A DNA stretch of 44,535 nt from Zetaproteobacteria bacterium (GCA_002753275.1 PEAA01000013.1:1-44535), one strand, 5' to 3'. Positions 34,172-44,414 are shown, counted from the stretch's first letter. Program-made: numbers and translations. The notes: a model not told the origin generated them from the sequence alone.

Positions 34172-35506
34172 CTAACGACCTGTCTTCAACTTGGCCTGCT
34201 TCATCAAACCTTCATACTGATGCGACATCAAATGTGATTGAATCTGCCCCATGGTATCCATTGTCACCACGACAACGATCAATAAGCTTGTACCACCAAA
34301 GTAAAATGGAACAGACATGCTTGAAATAAGATATTCAGGAAGCAAGCAAACCAACGCGACATAGACCGCACCAACCACCGTAATACGCGTTAAAACATTA
34401 TCGACATATTCCGCAGTTTTTTGCCCTGGACGAATACCTGGAACGAATCCACCATTCTTCTTCAAATTATCCGCTGTATCTTTTGGATTAAACACAATTG
34501 CAGTATAAAAAAAGCAAAAGAAGACAACCATCGCGGTAAACAAAAGCATATAAAGCCACTGACCAGGTGATAGGATTGCCGAAATATCAGCCAGCCATGA
34601 AAATCCAGGAGCATCCTTAGTAAATTGAGCGAATGTGGCTGGAAGCAAAATCAAACTTGATGCAAAAATTGGAGGAATCACGCCGGCAGTATTCACTTTC
34701 AAAGGCAAAAATGATGCCTTACCTCCAAACATTTTATTACCAATTTGACGCTTCGCATACTGAACTGGAATGCGTCGTTGCGCTCGCTCAAACCAAACCA
34801 CCAAACCAGTCACAAGAATTGCCATTGCAAATAGTGCAAGTACGGTAAATGGGGAATATTCACCCGTTCGAGCAAGCTCAAGTGTCGAACCTATTGCATT
34901 AGGCAACCCCGCAACAATACCAGAGAAGATAATCAATGAAATACCGTTACCAATACCACGCTCAGTAATCTGCTCACCTACCCACATTAAAAACATTGTT
35001 CCTGTCACCAAAGTTACGACCGTCATAAAACGAAATGCCATTCCAGGATCCAATACTACCGATTGACCACCCACTGAAAAAGACTCCAAGCCAATAGACA
35101 TGCCAATCGCTTGGAAAGTCGCCAGAACTACGGTGCCATAACGGGTATACTGAGTAATCTTGCGACGACCTGACTCACCCTCTTTTTTTAACTGTTCAAG
35201 CTTTGGGGAGACAACTGTCATTAACTGAATGATAATTGCTGCCGAAATATAAGGCATAATGCCCAATGCAAAAATCGTCAAACGCGAAAGGGCACCACCC
35301 GAGAACATATCAAAAAGACCGAGGAGACTTCCTTGTGCTTGAGAAAAGAATTGTGCTAAAACTTGCGCGTCAATACCTGGAACAGGAATATGTGCTCCAA
35401 TTCGATAAACGACCAACATAGCAAGTGTAAATAAAATACGATTCTTTAACTCAGGAATTTGACCCATATTGGCCAATCCCGCTATCTGCCCCCCCGCTTT
35501 TGACAT
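34172..35506 (-). CDS. secY: Protein translocase subunit SecY
   Basis: 444 residues with ten hydrophobic segments, the core of the SecYEG channel in the inner membrane. Signature regions are '[18 protein letters not shown]' (helix 2/3 area), '[17 protein letters not shown]' and '[22 protein letters not shown]' (cytosolic loop contacting the ribosome and SecA). ATG at 35506 follows the rplO stop by 4 bp with AGAGG upstream; a TTG at 35518 is unlikely. A G7 run occurs in codons 3-6. Confidence 0.98.
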   Translation of the reverse strand: MSKAGGQIAGLANMGQIPELKNRILFTLAMLVVYRIGAHIPVPGIDAQVLAQFFSQAQGSLLGLFDMFSGGALSRLTIFALGIMPYISAAIIIQLMTVVSPKLEQLKKEGESGRRKITQYTRYGTVVLATFQAIGMSIGLESFSVGGQSVVLDPGMAFRFMTVVTLVTGTMFLMWVGEQITERGIGNGISLIIFSGIVAGLPNAIGSTLELARTGEYSPFTVLALFAMAILVTGLVVWFERAQRRIPVQYAKRQIGNKMFGGKASFLPLKVNTAGVIPPIFASSLILLPATFAQFTKDAPGFSWLADISAILSPGQWLYMLLFTAMVVFFCFFYTAIVFNPKDTADNLKKNGGFVPGIRPGQKTAEYVDNVLTRITVVGAVYVALVCLLPEYLISSMSVPFYFGGTSLLIVVVVTMDTMGQIQSHLMSHQYEGLMKQAKLKTGR

Positions 35507-35510
35507 ATTA

Positions 35511-35960
35511 TTAAGCAACCTCTACAAGCTGCACCTTACCGCCAGCAGACTCAATTTTATCTTTTGCAGCACCTGTTACAGAAGTAACATGAACATTAAG
35601 TGCAACAGAAATTGTTCCATCACCCAAGAGTTTTACTGAGTCAACAGCATTGCGGATCAAACCTGCTTCGTACAAAGACAAAGCATCAACCGTTGCATTC
35701 GCTTCGAACTTTACAAGATCCGCAACATTAACAATTTGAAAAGTATTGCGTGAAAGTGGCGTAAAACCACGCTTAGGTAGACGACGAATCAAAGGCATTT
35801 GACCACCTTCAAAACCACGCATCACTTTTCCACCAGAGCGGGACTTCTGACCTTTATGACCACGGCCACCTGTTTTTCCTTGGCCAGAACCATTGCCGCA
35901 TCCCAAACGCTTACGCTCACGACGCGATCCATCTGTGGATTGAATTTCATTTAATTTCAT
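35511..35960 (-). CDS. rplO: 50S ribosomal protein L15
   Basis: 149 residues from ATG at 35960 (E. coli 144). The glycine-rich N-terminus '[20 protein letters not shown]' threads into 23S rRNA, and '[15 protein letters not shown]' is the family signature. The open frame continues 13 codons upstream into rpmD and is not used. It lies 16 bp after rpmD and just before secY, the conserved L15-SecY order. Confidence 0.97.
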   Translation of the reverse strand: MKLNEIQSTDGSRRERKRLGCGNGSGQGKTGGRGHKGQKSRSGGKVMRGFEGGQMPLIRRLPKRGFTPLSRNTFQIVNVADLVKFEANATVDALSLYEAGLIRNAVDSVKLLGDGTISVALNVHVTSVTGAAKDKIESAGGKVQLVEVA

Positions 35961-35976
35961 AGCTTCCTCTACCCAA

Positions 35977-36165
35977 TTACTCAGTTTCAATACGAACAAG
36001 ATGATTAATCTTATTAATCATACCGCGTACAGAAGGCGTATCTTCTACTGAAACAACTTTATTCATACGGCGGAAACCCAAACCAACCAATGTTGCACGC
36101 TGATCTTTTGGATAACCAATACCGCTCTTAATTTGACGAACTTTTATCATTGCTTTATCAGACAC
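35977..36165 (-). CDS. rpmD: 50S ribosomal protein L30
   Basis: 62 residues; '[19 protein letters not shown]' and '[11 protein letters not shown]' identify the bacterial short L30. It is slightly longer at the N-terminus than E. coli (59). It lies between rpsE (19 bp gap) and rplO. Confidence 0.95.
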   Translation of the reverse strand: MSDKAMIKVRQIKSGIGYPKDQRATLVGLGFRRMNKVVSVEDTPSVRGMINKINHLVRIETE

Positions 36166-36184
36166 AGTAATCTCCCGTTATCGA

Positions 36185-36667
36185 TTAAGCAGTTTTGCCG
36201 CGACGGGCAGCAACTTGCTCTGGACTTTCCAAACTACGCAGACCATTAAATGTAGCACGAACCACATTTAAGTCATTACGCGAGCCTAAACACTTGGTCA
36301 AAATGTTTTGAATACCTACCGCATCAAGAAGCGCACGAACAGCCATACAAGCGATCACACCTGTACCTTCAGATGCTGGTTTCAACATCACTTTAGAAGC
36401 ATCCTGAACACCCAGAACTGGAAAGTGAATGGTATCACCTTTACGAGGAACGTAGATCATCGACTTTTTCGCCATTTCAGTTGCCTTGCGAATCGCTTCT
36501 GGAACCTCTTTTGCTTTAGCGTGACCATAACCCACATGACCATTACCATCACCAACAACCATCAATGCGGAGAAACGCATATTTCGGCCGCCAGAAGTTG
36601 TCTTTGCAATTCGGTTCACTGCAACCAATTTTTCTGTCAATTCTAAATCATCTGCATTAATCATCAT
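36185..36667 (-). CDS. rpsE: 30S ribosomal protein S5
   Basis: 160 residues. It contains 'VNRIAKTTSGGRNMRFSALMVVGDGNGHVG'-type double-stranded RNA-binding sequence and 'GTGVIACMAVRALLDAVGI'. S5 helps decoding fidelity together with S4 and S12. Two consecutive ATGs (36667 and 36664) follow AGGGG closely; the second has the better spacing. It lies 5 bp after rplR. Confidence 0.97.
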   Translation of the reverse strand: MMINADDLELTEKLVAVNRIAKTTSGGRNMRFSALMVVGDGNGHVGYGHAKAKEVPEAIRKATEMAKKSMIYVPRKGDTIHFPVLGVQDASKVMLKPASEGTGVIACMAVRALLDAVGIQNILTKCLGSRNDLNVVRATFNGLRSLESPEQVAARRGKTA

Positions 36668-36672
36668 ATCCC

Positions 36673-37026
36673 CTAAAACTCCAATCCACCGGCACGAGCA
36701 CCTTCAGCCAATGCCTTTACACGACCATGGTAAGGATAACTACCACGATCAAACGCGACTTTAGAGATACCTGATGCAACAGCTTTTTCAGCTAACATTT
36801 TACCCACAACCTCAGCACCTGAGATGTTTCCACCCGCTGCAACTGCTGAATCGAGGCTTGAAAATGCCACCAATGTTTTACCTTCAGAATCATCAATGAT
36901 TTGTGCATATATATGGCGTGCTGAACGAAATACGCTCAATCGCAACAATCCAGATGCTTTAACCCTTGCACGAACTCGACGAGCCCGTCGAATAGCTGCA
37001 TTATTCTCATACCGTTTAGCAGACAT
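36673..37026 (-). CDS. rplR: 50S ribosomal protein L18
   Basis: 117 residues, the same as E. coli. It has a basic N-terminus '[10 protein letters not shown]', the 5S-rRNA-binding '[17 protein letters not shown]' and the C-terminal '[22 protein letters not shown]' pattern. L18 forms the central protuberance with L5 and 5S rRNA. It lies 33 bp after rplF, the widest gap in the spc part. Confidence 0.97.
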   Translation of the reverse strand: MSAKRYENNAAIRRARRVRARVKASGLLRLSVFRSARHIYAQIIDDSEGKTLVAFSSLDSAVAAGGNISGAEVVGKMLAEKAVASGISKVAFDRGSYPYHGRVKALAEGARAGGLEF

Positions 37027-37059
37027 GCTTTAAACTCCTGATCAAAACTAGTGAAACCA

Positions 37060-37593
37060 CTACGCTCTCTTACCTTCTTTCTTCGCGACGAACTCATCAA
37101 CATAACGAACACCCTTACCTTTATAAGGCTCTGGTGGTCTGTATGCACGAATTTCAGCTGCAACTTGTCCAACTCGCTGTTTATCATGACCTGAGATCAT
37201 AATATTACTCTTATCAACTTTCGCTTCAACGCCCTCAGGCATTGCATAATCGATTGGATGTGAGAAACCTAATGACAAGCTCAAAACATTACCGTTAACC
37301 TGGGCTCGGTAACCGACACCACGCAATTCAAGTGTTTTTGTAAAACCTGTACTCACACCGATAACATTGCTCGCCAAAAGAGCTTTAGACAAGCCATAAA
37401 ATGATTTCATTGACTTACTAGTCAAATCCGCACAAGAAAGTGACACAACATTACCCTCTTGCTCAACAGTTATACCTTCAAAAAGCGGTGAGGTTAATTC
37501 ACCTTTTGGACCTTTTACAGTCACACTATCCGATGAAATTGTTACAGCAACGGATGCTGGAATTTCAATGGGCTGCTTACCAACTCGAGACAT
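37060..37593 (-). CDS. rplF: 50S ribosomal protein L6
   Basis: 177 residues, equal to E. coli. It has the two L6 domains, starting 'MSRVGKQPIEIPASV', with 'LRGVGYRAQVNG' between them. The tail 'RPPEPYKGKGVRY' binds near the GTPase-associated centre. It lies 12 bp after rpsH. Confidence 0.97.
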   Translation of the reverse strand: MSRVGKQPIEIPASVAVTISSDSVTVKGPKGELTSPLFEGITVEQEGNVVSLSCADLTSKSMKSFYGLSKALLASNVIGVSTGFTKTLELRGVGYRAQVNGNVLSLSLGFSHPIDYAMPEGVEAKVDKSNIMISGHDKQRVGQVAAEIRAYRPPEPYKGKGVRYVDEFVAKKEGKRA

Positions 37594-37605
37594 ATTGCAC
37601 CTATC

Positions 37606-38001
37606 CTAAAATACTGTGCAAAGAACTTCACCACCAATGTTGGCAGCTCTTGCACTCTTATCTGTCATTACGCCTTTTGAAGTACTGATAATAGCAATAC
37701 CAAAGCCATTGTACACTCTAGGCAAATTATCAGCGCCGCCATACACGCGACGACCAGGCTTAGAAACACGCTTAATCTCTCTAATCGCTGCATTACCATG
37801 ATCATCATAACGCAAAGTCAAGCGCAAATAACGATGTCCTTTATAATTATAGGCTTTAGCTCCCGCCAAATAACCTTCATTTTTCATAATGTCAGCAACA
37901 GCCAAAAGAGTCTTGCTTGCAGGCATCTCAACCTTTTCAATACCTACAAGTTGAGCGTTACGAATTCGCGTCAACATATCAGAAATACGATCCATCATCA
38001 T
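37606..38001 (-). CDS. rpsH: 30S ribosomal protein S8
   Basis: 131 residues. '[14 protein letters not shown]' at the N-terminus and '[20 protein letters not shown]' at the C-terminus are diagnostic. S8 organises the central domain of 16S rRNA; in E. coli it represses the spc operon at the rplE region. No such operator can be judged by eye here. It lies 13 bp after rpsN. Confidence 0.97.
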   Translation of the reverse strand: MMMDRISDMLTRIRNAQLVGIEKVEMPASKTLLAVADIMKNEGYLAGAKAYNYKGHRYLRLTLRYDDHGNAAIREIKRVSKPGRRVYGGADNLPRVYNGFGIAIISTSKGVMTDKSARAANIGGEVLCTVF

Positions 38002-38014
38002 ACGATATATTCTC

Positions 38015-38200
38015 CTACCAGCTTGACTTAATCATGCCTGGAATTTCTCCAGCCAAGGCGTGCTTACGCAAACAAATGCGGCACATTCCAAGTTTACGGT
38101 ACACTGAGTGTGGACGACCACACAATTGACAGCGTGTATAAGCACGAACTTTAAATTTTGGCTTACGGTTGCATTTAGCAATCATTGCTTTTGTTGCCAT
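38015..38200 (-). CDS. rpsN: 30S ribosomal protein S14, short zinc-binding form
   Basis: 61 residues, with the zinc ligands Cys24, Cys27, Cys40 and Cys43 ('[10 protein letters not shown]', '[12 protein letters not shown]'). This is the type-Z S14 of Gram-positives, Thermus and some proteobacteria, not the ~100-residue cysteine-free form of Beta- and Gammaproteobacteria. It is an important lineage clue. It keeps the normal position between rplE and rpsH. Confidence 0.97.
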   Translation of the reverse strand: MATKAMIAKCNRKPKFKVRAYTRCQLCGRPHSVYRKLGMCRICLRKHALAGEIPGMIKSSW

Positions 38201-38209
38201 GACCTGCTC

Positions 38210-38752
38210 CTACTTCTTTCGGAAAGGCATATTGAATGCTTTTAACAACGCATGCCCTTCTTCATTGGTTTTTGCTGTGGTACAAATGGCAATATCCATC
38301 CCACGAACTTTGTCTATCTTATCATAATCAATTTCAGGGAAAATAATCTGCTCTTTAACGCCTAAAGCATAATTTCCATTACCGTCAAATGATTTGGGAC
38401 TTACGCCCTGAAAGTCACGAATACGAGGCAATGAGATATTAATCAAGCGATCAAGAAACTCCCACATCATGTCGCCACGAAGAGTGACGCTGCAACCTAC
38501 AGACATTCCATCACGCAACTTAAAGTTAGCAATTGATTTCCGAGCCTTGGTTACAACTGGCTTTTGACCAGCAATCGCTTCCATATCAGCGAGAGCGCCA
38601 TCTAGCAATTTACGGTTTAATGCAGCTTCACCCACACCCATATTCAAAACAATTTTAGAAATTGTTGGAATTTGCATTGGATTGGCGTAACCAAACTGTT
38701 CACGCAGTGCCGGTGCTACCCGTGCTTTATAATCTTCTTTAAGACGTACCAT
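38210..38752 (-). CDS. rplE: 50S ribosomal protein L5
   Basis: 180 residues (E. coli 179). '[16 protein letters not shown]' and '[20 protein letters not shown]' are family signatures. L5 binds 5S rRNA and contacts the P-site tRNA. It lies 12 bp after rplX. Confidence 0.97.
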   Translation of the reverse strand: MVRLKEDYKARVAPALREQFGYANPMQIPTISKIVLNMGVGEAALNRKLLDGALADMEAIAGQKPVVTKARKSIANFKLRDGMSVGCSVTLRGDMMWEFLDRLINISLPRIRDFQGVSPKSFDGNGNYALGVKEQIIFPEIDYDKIDKVRGMDIAICTTAKTNEEGHALLKAFNMPFRKK

Positions 38753-38764
38753 TTACCTAAACTC

Positions 38765-39088
38765 CTAACGATCTTGCACTTCGCCACATTTATGGCAAGC
38801 ACGAACCTTTCGGCCATCTTCAAGGACTTTGGCAGTCAAGCGAACACCTGTATTGCAATTGGGGCAATAAAACTGCACATTGGAGATAGCCAAAGGCGCC
38901 TCTTTTTCAACAATACCGCCAGAACCCGAAGCACTTGCTTTGGTATGACGCTTGATCATATTCACTTTACTTACCACGATACGACCTTCAGAAGCCATTA
39001 CACGAACAACTTTCCCTCTGGTACCCTTATCACGACCCGCGATCACGATTACATCGTCATCTTTTCGAATTCTAGATCGAATATTCAT
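38765..39088 (-). CDS. rplX: 50S ribosomal protein L24
   Basis: 107 residues. A KOW motif ('DDDVIVIAGRDKGTRGKVV') precedes a small zinc-ribbon-like part with two CxxC pairs ('CPNC' and 'CHKC') near the C-terminus. L24 is an assembly initiator of the 50S subunit. It lies 23 bp after rplN. Confidence 0.97.
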   Translation of the reverse strand: MNIRSRIRKDDDVIVIAGRDKGTRGKVVRVMASEGRIVVSKVNMIKRHTKASASGSGGIVEKEAPLAISNVQFYCPNCNTGVRLTAKVLEDGRKVRACHKCGEVQDR

Positions 39089-39111
39089 AAACTGTTTACC
39101 TTACCCTTTGC

Positions 39112-39480
39112 TTACAATACTTCTGGTGCCAAGGAAATAATTTTCATATAACCTTTAGAACGCAGTTCACGTGTAACAGGACCAAAAATACGCGTGCCGA
39201 TTGGCTCATTTTGCTTTGAGAGCAATACTACTGCATTCTCATCAAAACGGATAGAACTACCGTCAGCACGACGAAACTCTTTAGCAACGCGAACGACAAC
39301 ACCTTTGTGTACATCACCTTTCTTCACCTTGCCCGTTGGGGAGGCATCTTTTACTGCCACAACGATCACATCACCAACACTGGCATAACGACGCTTTGAG
39401 CCACCAAGAACCTTGATGCACAAGACGCGGCGTGCACCCGAGTTATCCGCAACTTGTAATACGCTTTCTGTTTGAATCAT
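39112..39480 (-). CDS. rplN: 50S ribosomal protein L14
   Basis: 122 residues. It starts '[19 protein letters not shown]' and includes '[18 protein letters not shown]', the canonical L14, which forms an intersubunit bridge with 16S rRNA. It is the first gene of the classical spc group, 15 bp after rpsQ with no promoter visible in the gap, so S10 and spc parts are likely one transcript. Confidence 0.97.
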   Translation of the reverse strand: MIQTESVLQVADNSGARRVLCIKVLGGSKRRYASVGDVIVVAVKDASPTGKVKKGDVHKGVVVRVAKEFRRADGSSIRFDENAVVLLSKQNEPIGTRIFGPVTRELRSKGYMKIISLAPEVL

Positions 39481-39495
39481 CGAAAGTCTCCTGGA

Positions 39496-39762
39496 TTACA
39501 GCTGCTCTGCACGATTTAGAATCGATGCAAGCGACCAAGTTTTACGCTTTGAAATAGGTACAGATTCAATAATGCGAACGGTATCGCCAATATTGCAAGT
39601 GTTAGCCTCATCATGCGCCATATATTTTTTATGCGAACGAACTGTCTTACGGTAGCGAGGGTGTAAAAACTTACGCTCTACTTGCACAACGATGGTTTTA
39701 TCACCTTTGTTACTTACTACAACGCCTTCAAGTGTACGCTTATTGCTTACTGTTTCGGACAT
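39496..39762 (-). CDS. rpsQ: 30S ribosomal protein S17
   Basis: 88 residues, an OB-fold protein. '[20 protein letters not shown]' and '[17 protein letters not shown]' identify S17, needed for early 30S assembly. It lies 11 bp after rpmC and is the last gene of the S10 part. Confidence 0.97.
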   Translation of the reverse strand: MSETVSNKRTLEGVVVSNKGDKTIVVQVERKFLHPRYRKTVRSHKKYMAHDEANTCNIGDTVRIIESVPISKRKTWSLASILNRAEQL

Positions 39763-39773
39763 AGTTAATCCTC

Positions 39774-39959
39774 TCAGCTGCGTTCAGCTAATATAGTTTT
39801 AATGCGAGCAACTTCTTGTCGCACTTGCCCAATACGGGCAGTATGTGTCAATTGCATGGTTGCTTGCTGAAAACGCAATTTCATCGCTTCAGAGCCAAGA
39901 TCATCTAAACGACTCTTCAGATCTACTGCTGATAACTCTCTCAATGCCTTAACTTTCAT
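39774..39959 (-). CDS. rpmC: 50S ribosomal protein L29
   Basis: 61 residues forming a helical hairpin ('[19 protein letters not shown]' and '[17 protein letters not shown]'). L29 sits at the peptide exit near the trigger factor and SRP docking site. Its ATG overlaps the rplP stop by four bases. Confidence 0.96.
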   Translation of the reverse strand: MKVKALRELSAVDLKSRLDDLGSEAMKLRFQQATMQLTHTARIGQVRQEVARIKTILAERS

Positions 39960-40378
39960 CGTCCTACTCCACGCAATACAACTTTAGTACGAATTGGAAG
40001 CTTAGAGGCAGCTCGCGCCAATGCTTCACGAGCCAAAGTCTCATCAACACCATCCATTTCATACAATACACGACCAGCCCTTACAGCCGCAACCCAATAC
40101 TCAGGCGAGCCTTTACCTTTACCCATACGAACTTCGGCAGGCTTCTTAGAAACGGGAAGATCAGGAAACATACGAATCCAAATACGACCCTGACGCTTAA
40201 TATGACGCGTCATGGCAATACGCGCGGCTTCAATCTGACGAGCCGTTATACGACCAGGCTCCATGGCTTTAAGGCCGATATCACCAAAATTAAGATCTGC
40301 ACCACGCGTGGCTTTACCACGAATGCGTTGCAATTCTTTATGATGCTTACGCCAACGAATCTTCTTCGGTTGCAACAT
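39956..40378 (-). CDS. rplP: 50S ribosomal protein L16
   Basis: 140 residues (E. coli 136). It starts '[14 protein letters not shown]' and contains '[19 protein letters not shown]' and '[13 protein letters not shown]'. L16 positions the A-site tRNA. It lies 15 bp after rpsC and overlaps rpmC (ATGA). Confidence 0.97.
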   Translation of the reverse strand: MLQPKKIRWRKHHKELQRIRGKATRGADLNFGDIGLKAMEPGRITARQIEAARIAMTRHIKRQGRIWIRMFPDLPVSKKPAEVRMGKGKGSPEYWVAAVRAGRVLYEMDGVDETLAREALARAASKLPIRTKVVLRGVGR

Positions 40379-40393
40379 AGAACGAACCCCGCC

Positions 40394-41044
40394 TTAAGCT
40401 TTCGCGTCCAGTGCGTCGCCTAACTTTTCACCGTTAAACACCCACACTTTGACACCAATAATTCCATAAGTGGTTTTTGCTTCTGCAAAACCATAATCAA
40501 TATCTGCACGCAATGTATGCAAAGGCACACGACCTTCACGATACCACTCCATACGCGCAATATCAGCACCGCCCAAACGACCTGAACAGTTTACACGCAA
40601 TCCCTTAGCACCCATGCGCATCGCACCTTGAACCGAACGCTTCATTGCACGACGGAACGCAATACGACGCTCCAACTGAAATGCAATATTTTCAGCAACT
40701 AACTGAGCTTCAGCCTCAGGACGACGAATTTCAACAATATACACCTGAACTTCGCGACCAAACTTTGCTTTCAACTCTGCACGCAATGCAGCAATCTCAG
40801 ACCCTTTCTTACCAATCACAACACCAGGTCTAGCAGTATGCACGGTAATATTGACCTGTCCGGCTGGACGCTCAATAATAATTCTTGAAACACCTGCACG
40901 CATCAAACGCTGTTTAACGAATCGACGCATCGCAACATCTTCACGCAGGAATGTTCCGAAATTTTTATCATTGGCATACCAAACAGACTCCCAGTTACGA
41001 CTTACGCCGACACGGAAACCAATTGGATTAACTTTTTGTCCCAT
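40394..41044 (-). CDS. rpsC: 30S ribosomal protein S3
   Basis: 216 residues, shorter than E. coli (233) because the C-terminal tail is trimmed. A type II KH domain ('[15 protein letters not shown]' GxxG loop) and the C-terminal '[20 protein letters not shown]' are clear. S3 forms the mRNA entry with S4 and S5 and has helicase-like function. It lies 12 bp after rplV. Confidence 0.97.
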   Translation of the reverse strand: MGQKVNPIGFRVGVSRNWESVWYANDKNFGTFLREDVAMRRFVKQRLMRAGVSRIIIERPAGQVNITVHTARPGVVIGKKGSEIAALRAELKAKFGREVQVYIVEIRRPEAEAQLVAENIAFQLERRIAFRRAMKRSVQGAMRMGAKGLRVNCSGRLGGADIARMEWYREGRVPLHTLRADIDYGFAEAKTTYGIIGVKVWVFNGEKLGDALDAKA

Positions 41045-41056
41045 TCATGTACCCCT

Positions 41057-41398
41057 TTAAGCCCGCTCGCGCACGCCAACTACCAAGTGGCTGCGTCGAT
41101 GAAAACGGCGACGCATGCGTCCCATTCCCTTTGGTCTAAAACGTTTCAATGTTGCACCTTCATCAACTCGCGCTGATGACACATACAGCTCATCCACATC
41201 ATAACCGTTATTTTGCTCTGCATTTGCTACCGCAGACTTCAATACTTTTTCAAAAAGTCTTGCGCCTTTTTTCGGCGACAAAGCTAAAACCGCAATAGCA
41301 CGGTCAGCAGAAAGACCACGGATTGCATCAGCTAACAATCTAGCTTTTTGCGCGCTAATTTGCGCATCTCTCAAAAGAGCTCGTACTTCAGCTGACAT
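41057..41398 (-). CDS. rplV: 50S ribosomal protein L22
   Basis: 113 residues. 'ISAQKARLLADAIRGLSAD' and the extended hairpin 'LKRFRPKGMGRMRRRFHRRS', which reaches into the exit tunnel at the macrolide site, identify L22. It lies 2 bp after rpsS. Confidence 0.97.
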   Translation of the reverse strand: MSAEVRALLRDAQISAQKARLLADAIRGLSADRAIAVLALSPKKGARLFEKVLKSAVANAEQNNGYDVDELYVSSARVDEGATLKRFRPKGMGRMRRRFHRRSHLVVGVRERA

Positions 41399-41400
41399 AC

Positions 41401-41682
41401 TTACCTCTTCTTCCTTGCCTTTTTATCTGCACCATGACCGTAGTATGTGCGTGTAGGTGAAAATTCACCCAATTTATGACCCACCATATTTTCAGTCACA
41501 TGGACTGGAACAAACTTCTGTCCGTTATGAACAGCAAAGTTCAACCCAACAAAATCTGGAGAGATCGTAGAGCGACGAGACCAAGTCTTCAAAACACCCT
41601 TGCTTTCATTCTCTTTAGCCGTCAAGACTTTCTTTTCAAGCGAAGCCTCAATGTACGGCCCCTTTTTTAGCGAACGCGCCAT
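41401..41682 (-). CDS. rpsS: 30S ribosomal protein S19
   Basis: 93 residues. '[15 protein letters not shown]' and '[19 protein letters not shown]' are diagnostic. S19 binds the 30S head next to S13. It lies 8 bp after rplB. Confidence 0.97.
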   Translation of the reverse strand: MARSLKKGPYIEASLEKKVLTAKENESKGVLKTWSRRSTISPDFVGLNFAVHNGQKFVPVHVTENMVGHKLGEFSPTRTYYGHGADKKARKKR

Positions 41683-41690
41683 AAGCTACC

Positions 41691-42521
41691 TCACTTCTGA
41701 TTACGACGACGAATAATATCACGATTCGACGCCTTATTCTTTTTACGAGTCTTGCGACCCTTTGTTGGAACACCCCAAGGCGTCACCGGATGACGACCAC
41801 CTGAAGTACGCCCTTCACCACCACCATGTGGATGGTCAATTGGGTTCATCACAACACCACGAACCGTCGGACGAATGCCTAACCAGCGTGAACGACCTGC
41901 TTTACCCACCTTACGGTTAGAGTGATCAGCATTGCCCATCACACCAATACACGCCATACAACGAATATCAACACGACGAAACTCACCTGAAGGAAGCTTA
42001 AGAACCGCTTGAGAACCTTCCTTCCCCATCAGCTGAATACCCACACCGGCACTACGGCCCATTTGCCCACCTTTCTGCGGCTTCATCTCAATATTATGAA
42101 GCATCGTACCCACGCGAATGTTTGCAAGCGGCAAGGCATTCCCTGGACGAATTTCAGCATCAGGACCTGACATCACAGTATCACCTGCACGCAAGCCTTG
42201 TGGAGCAAGAATATAACGCTTGTCACCATTTGCATAATAAACCAATGCAATGTTCGCAGAGCGATTAGGGTCATACTCAAGGCGCGCAACTTTACCTTCT
42301 ACGCCGTGATTGTCACGCTTAAAATCAATCTTACGATATAAACGCTTGTGACCACCACCCTGATGACGGGTTGTAATACGACCTGCATTGTTACGGCCAC
42401 CCTTGTGGGTCAACCCTTCAACCAATGATTTCTCAGGCGCACCTTTATAAAGCTCTTTATCTACAACAGCTACGCGACCACGCGAACCATTGGTAACAGG
42501 TTTAAGAGATTTCAATGCCAT
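41691..42521 (-). CDS. rplB: 50S ribosomal protein L2
   Basis: 276 residues. It has an OB plus SH3-like body with '[20 protein letters not shown]' and the highly conserved '[18 protein letters not shown]' containing the His implicated in peptidyl transfer. The tail is basic (KTRKKNKAS). It lies 3 bp after rplW. Confidence 0.98.
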   Translation of the reverse strand: MALKSLKPVTNGSRGRVAVVDKELYKGAPEKSLVEGLTHKGGRNNAGRITTRHQGGGHKRLYRKIDFKRDNHGVEGKVARLEYDPNRSANIALVYYANGDKRYILAPQGLRAGDTVMSGPDAEIRPGNALPLANIRVGTMLHNIEMKPQKGGQMGRSAGVGIQLMGKEGSQAVLKLPSGEFRRVDIRCMACIGVMGNADHSNRKVGKAGRSRWLGIRPTVRGVVMNPIDHPHGGGEGRTSGGRHPVTPWGVPTKGRKTRKKNKASNRDIIRRRNQK

Positions 42522-42524
42522 CTG

Positions 42525-42824
42525 TTACACCTCATCCGATACTTGGAGTGATTGACCATCTTTAAGACGAACAATCGCTTTACGATACCCCGTACGACGA
42601 CCTAAATGCGCGCCACGGCGTTTCTCTTTACCTTGAATATTCATCACCTGAACTGCTTGAACATCAACCTCAAAGATCGCTTGAATTGCGTCCTTAATCT
42701 GATTTTTGGTCGCAGTCGGAGCAACTTTAAATGTATACTGATTGGCTTCACCTGTAAGTGTATAACTCTTCTCAGTAATCACCGGCTTACGAAGCGTGTT
42801 AAAATGGTTGTAATGCGCACTCAT
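42525..42824 (-). CDS. rplW: 50S ribosomal protein L23
   Basis: 99 residues. 'PVITEKSYTLTGEANQYTFKV' and 'RRTGYRKAIVRL' mark L23, the docking site for trigger factor and SRP at the tunnel exit. Its ATG overlaps the rplD stop by four bases. Confidence 0.97.
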   Translation of the reverse strand: MSAHYNHFNTLRKPVITEKSYTLTGEANQYTFKVAPTATKNQIKDAIQAIFEVDVQAVQVMNIQGKEKRRGAHLGRRTGYRKAIVRLKDGQSLQVSDEV

Positions 42825-43450
42825 TTCTCACCTCCAAGATTGCCTTCAATTTTATCCAAGGCTTCGGTTGTCAAAACAATTTGCTTAAACTTCAACAAAT
42901 CTTGGATATTTAACTGGCCGTCCATCACAATTTTTGTATTGGGAATATTGCGTCCAGAGAGTGCAACTGCGTTATTTTCAGAACCCAAAACATACAAACC
43001 AGACGAGACATTCAATGCATTAGCCACAGTAACAAATGCTTTTGTTTTCGGCACATCAAAAGTAAGGCTATTGACCAAAATCAACTTGCCCGAACGCAGC
43101 GCATCTGAAAGAACCAATTTTAATGCATGACGACGCTCTTTTTTATTCAAACGCGTCTCATAACCATGAGTTTTAGGACCATGTGCAATACCACCATGGC
43201 GCCACTGTGTTGAACGGGTAGAACCTTGACGGGCACGGCCTGTTCCTTTCTGTTTCCAAGGCTTCTTACCACCACCAGAAACTTCTGCACGCGTTTTCGT
43301 GCTATGGTTACCAAACCGTTGTGCCGCACTGAGTGCTGAATAGACACGATGAACAAAACCTGGATTCCCCTCTAAGCCGAAAACCTCTGGATTCAATGCG
43401 CGCTTACCCACAACATTATTGGCTTGATCAACAATATTGATCTCTGTCAT
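42821..43450 (-). CDS. rplD: 50S ribosomal protein L4
   Basis: 209 residues (E. coli 201). The tunnel loop 'KKPWKQKGTGRARQGSTRS' is clear. In E. coli L4 also represses the S10 operon at the leader before rpsJ; here rpsJ is preceded by tuf with only 12 bp between, so that leader is absent at this place. It lies 1 bp after rplC. Confidence 0.97.
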   Translation of the reverse strand: MTEINIVDQANNVVGKRALNPEVFGLEGNPGFVHRVYSALSAAQRFGNHSTKTRAEVSGGGKKPWKQKGTGRARQGSTRSTQWRHGGIAHGPKTHGYETRLNKKERRHALKLVLSDALRSGKLILVNSLTFDVPKTKAFVTVANALNVSSGLYVLGSENNAVALSGRNIPNTKIVMDGQLNIQDLLKFKQIVLTTEALDKIEGNLGGEK

Positions 43451-43451
43451 C

Positions 43452-44081
43452 TCAAGCTCCCTTTACAGCAGGACGCACTTCAACGATGCCATTTTTTGCA
43501 CCGGGAACTGCCCCCCTTACCAAAATACGATTCTGCTCTGAATCAATACGAACGATCTCCAAGTTCTGCACTGTCTTGCGCTCAGCACCATAATGCCCTG
43601 GCATTTTCTTACCAGGAAATACGCGACCTGGCCATTGACATTGACCTGTCGAACCCATTTGACGATGCGTCTTTTCAGCACCATGCGTTGCACGACCACC
43701 ACCAAAGTCATAGCGCTTCATTACACCCGCAAAACCACGACCCTTAGATGTCGCGCTGACATCGATCTTTTGACCTACTGCGAACATGCTTGAATCCAAC
43801 GCTTGACCAAGTTCAAAGGATGCATCCCCACCCATGCGGAATTCACGCAATCCAAGCATCGGCTCTTGACCCTGCTTAGAATAGTGCCCCTGCATTGCAC
43901 GCGTCACACTACGCTTCGCTTTACCAAAGCCGACCTGAACAGCGTCATAGCCATCCCGTTCAGCCGTGCGTTTAGAGATCACTTTACACACTTCAATGTT
44001 CAATACAGTGACGGGTACAACTGTACCATCTTCTGCAAATATTTGTGTCATTCCCGCTTTACGGGCAATCAAACCACTCAT
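43452..44081 (-). CDS. rplC: 50S ribosomal protein L3
   Basis: 209 residues, as in E. coli. It starts 'MSGLIARKAGMTQIF' with the extension 'GGGRATHGAEKTHRQMGSTG' approaching the peptidyl-transferase centre, and 'PGKKMPGHYG'. It contains the Gln in 'GSTGQCQWPG' that PrmB methylates in enterobacteria. It lies 12 bp after rpsJ. Confidence 0.97.
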   Translation of the reverse strand: MSGLIARKAGMTQIFAEDGTVVPVTVLNIEVCKVISKRTAERDGYDAVQVGFGKAKRSVTRAMQGHYSKQGQEPMLGLREFRMGGDASFELGQALDSSMFAVGQKIDVSATSKGRGFAGVMKRYDFGGGRATHGAEKTHRQMGSTGQCQWPGRVFPGKKMPGHYGAERKTVQNLEIVRIDSEQNRILVRGAVPGAKNGIVEVRPAVKGA

Positions 44082-44093
44082 GATAAACTCCCG

Positions 44094-44402
44094 TTACAGT
44101 TTAATTTCTACATCAACGCCTGACGGCAAATCGAGCTTCATCAATGCGTCAACGGTTTGCGGCGTTGGTTTTTGGATATCCAATAAACGCTTGTGCGTAC
44201 GGATCTCAAATTGTTCACGCGAATCTTTATATTTGTGCGGTGAACGGATTACGCAATACTTACGAATGCGTGTAGGGATTGGGATTGGCCCACGAACTTC
44301 TGCACCTGTGCGCTTGGCAGTTGCAACAATATCTGCTGCTGACTTGTCAAGAATACGATGATCAAAAGCTTTTAAGCGAATACGAATACTTTGAGTTGCC
44401 AC
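44094..44402 (-). CDS. rpsJ: 30S ribosomal protein S10
   Basis: 102 residues. '[17 protein letters not shown]' and '[19 protein letters not shown]' identify S10 (NusE), which also acts with NusB in transcription antitermination. It lies 12 bp after tuf, so the S10 group seems to be transcribed from the str operon without a separate leader. Confidence 0.97.
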   Translation of the reverse strand: MATQSIRIRLKAFDHRILDKSAADIVATAKRTGAEVRGPIPIPTRIRKYCVIRSPHKYKDSREQFEIRTHKRLLDIQKPTPQTVDALMKLDLPSGVDVEIKL

Positions 44403-44414
44403 TTATAGCCCCTT

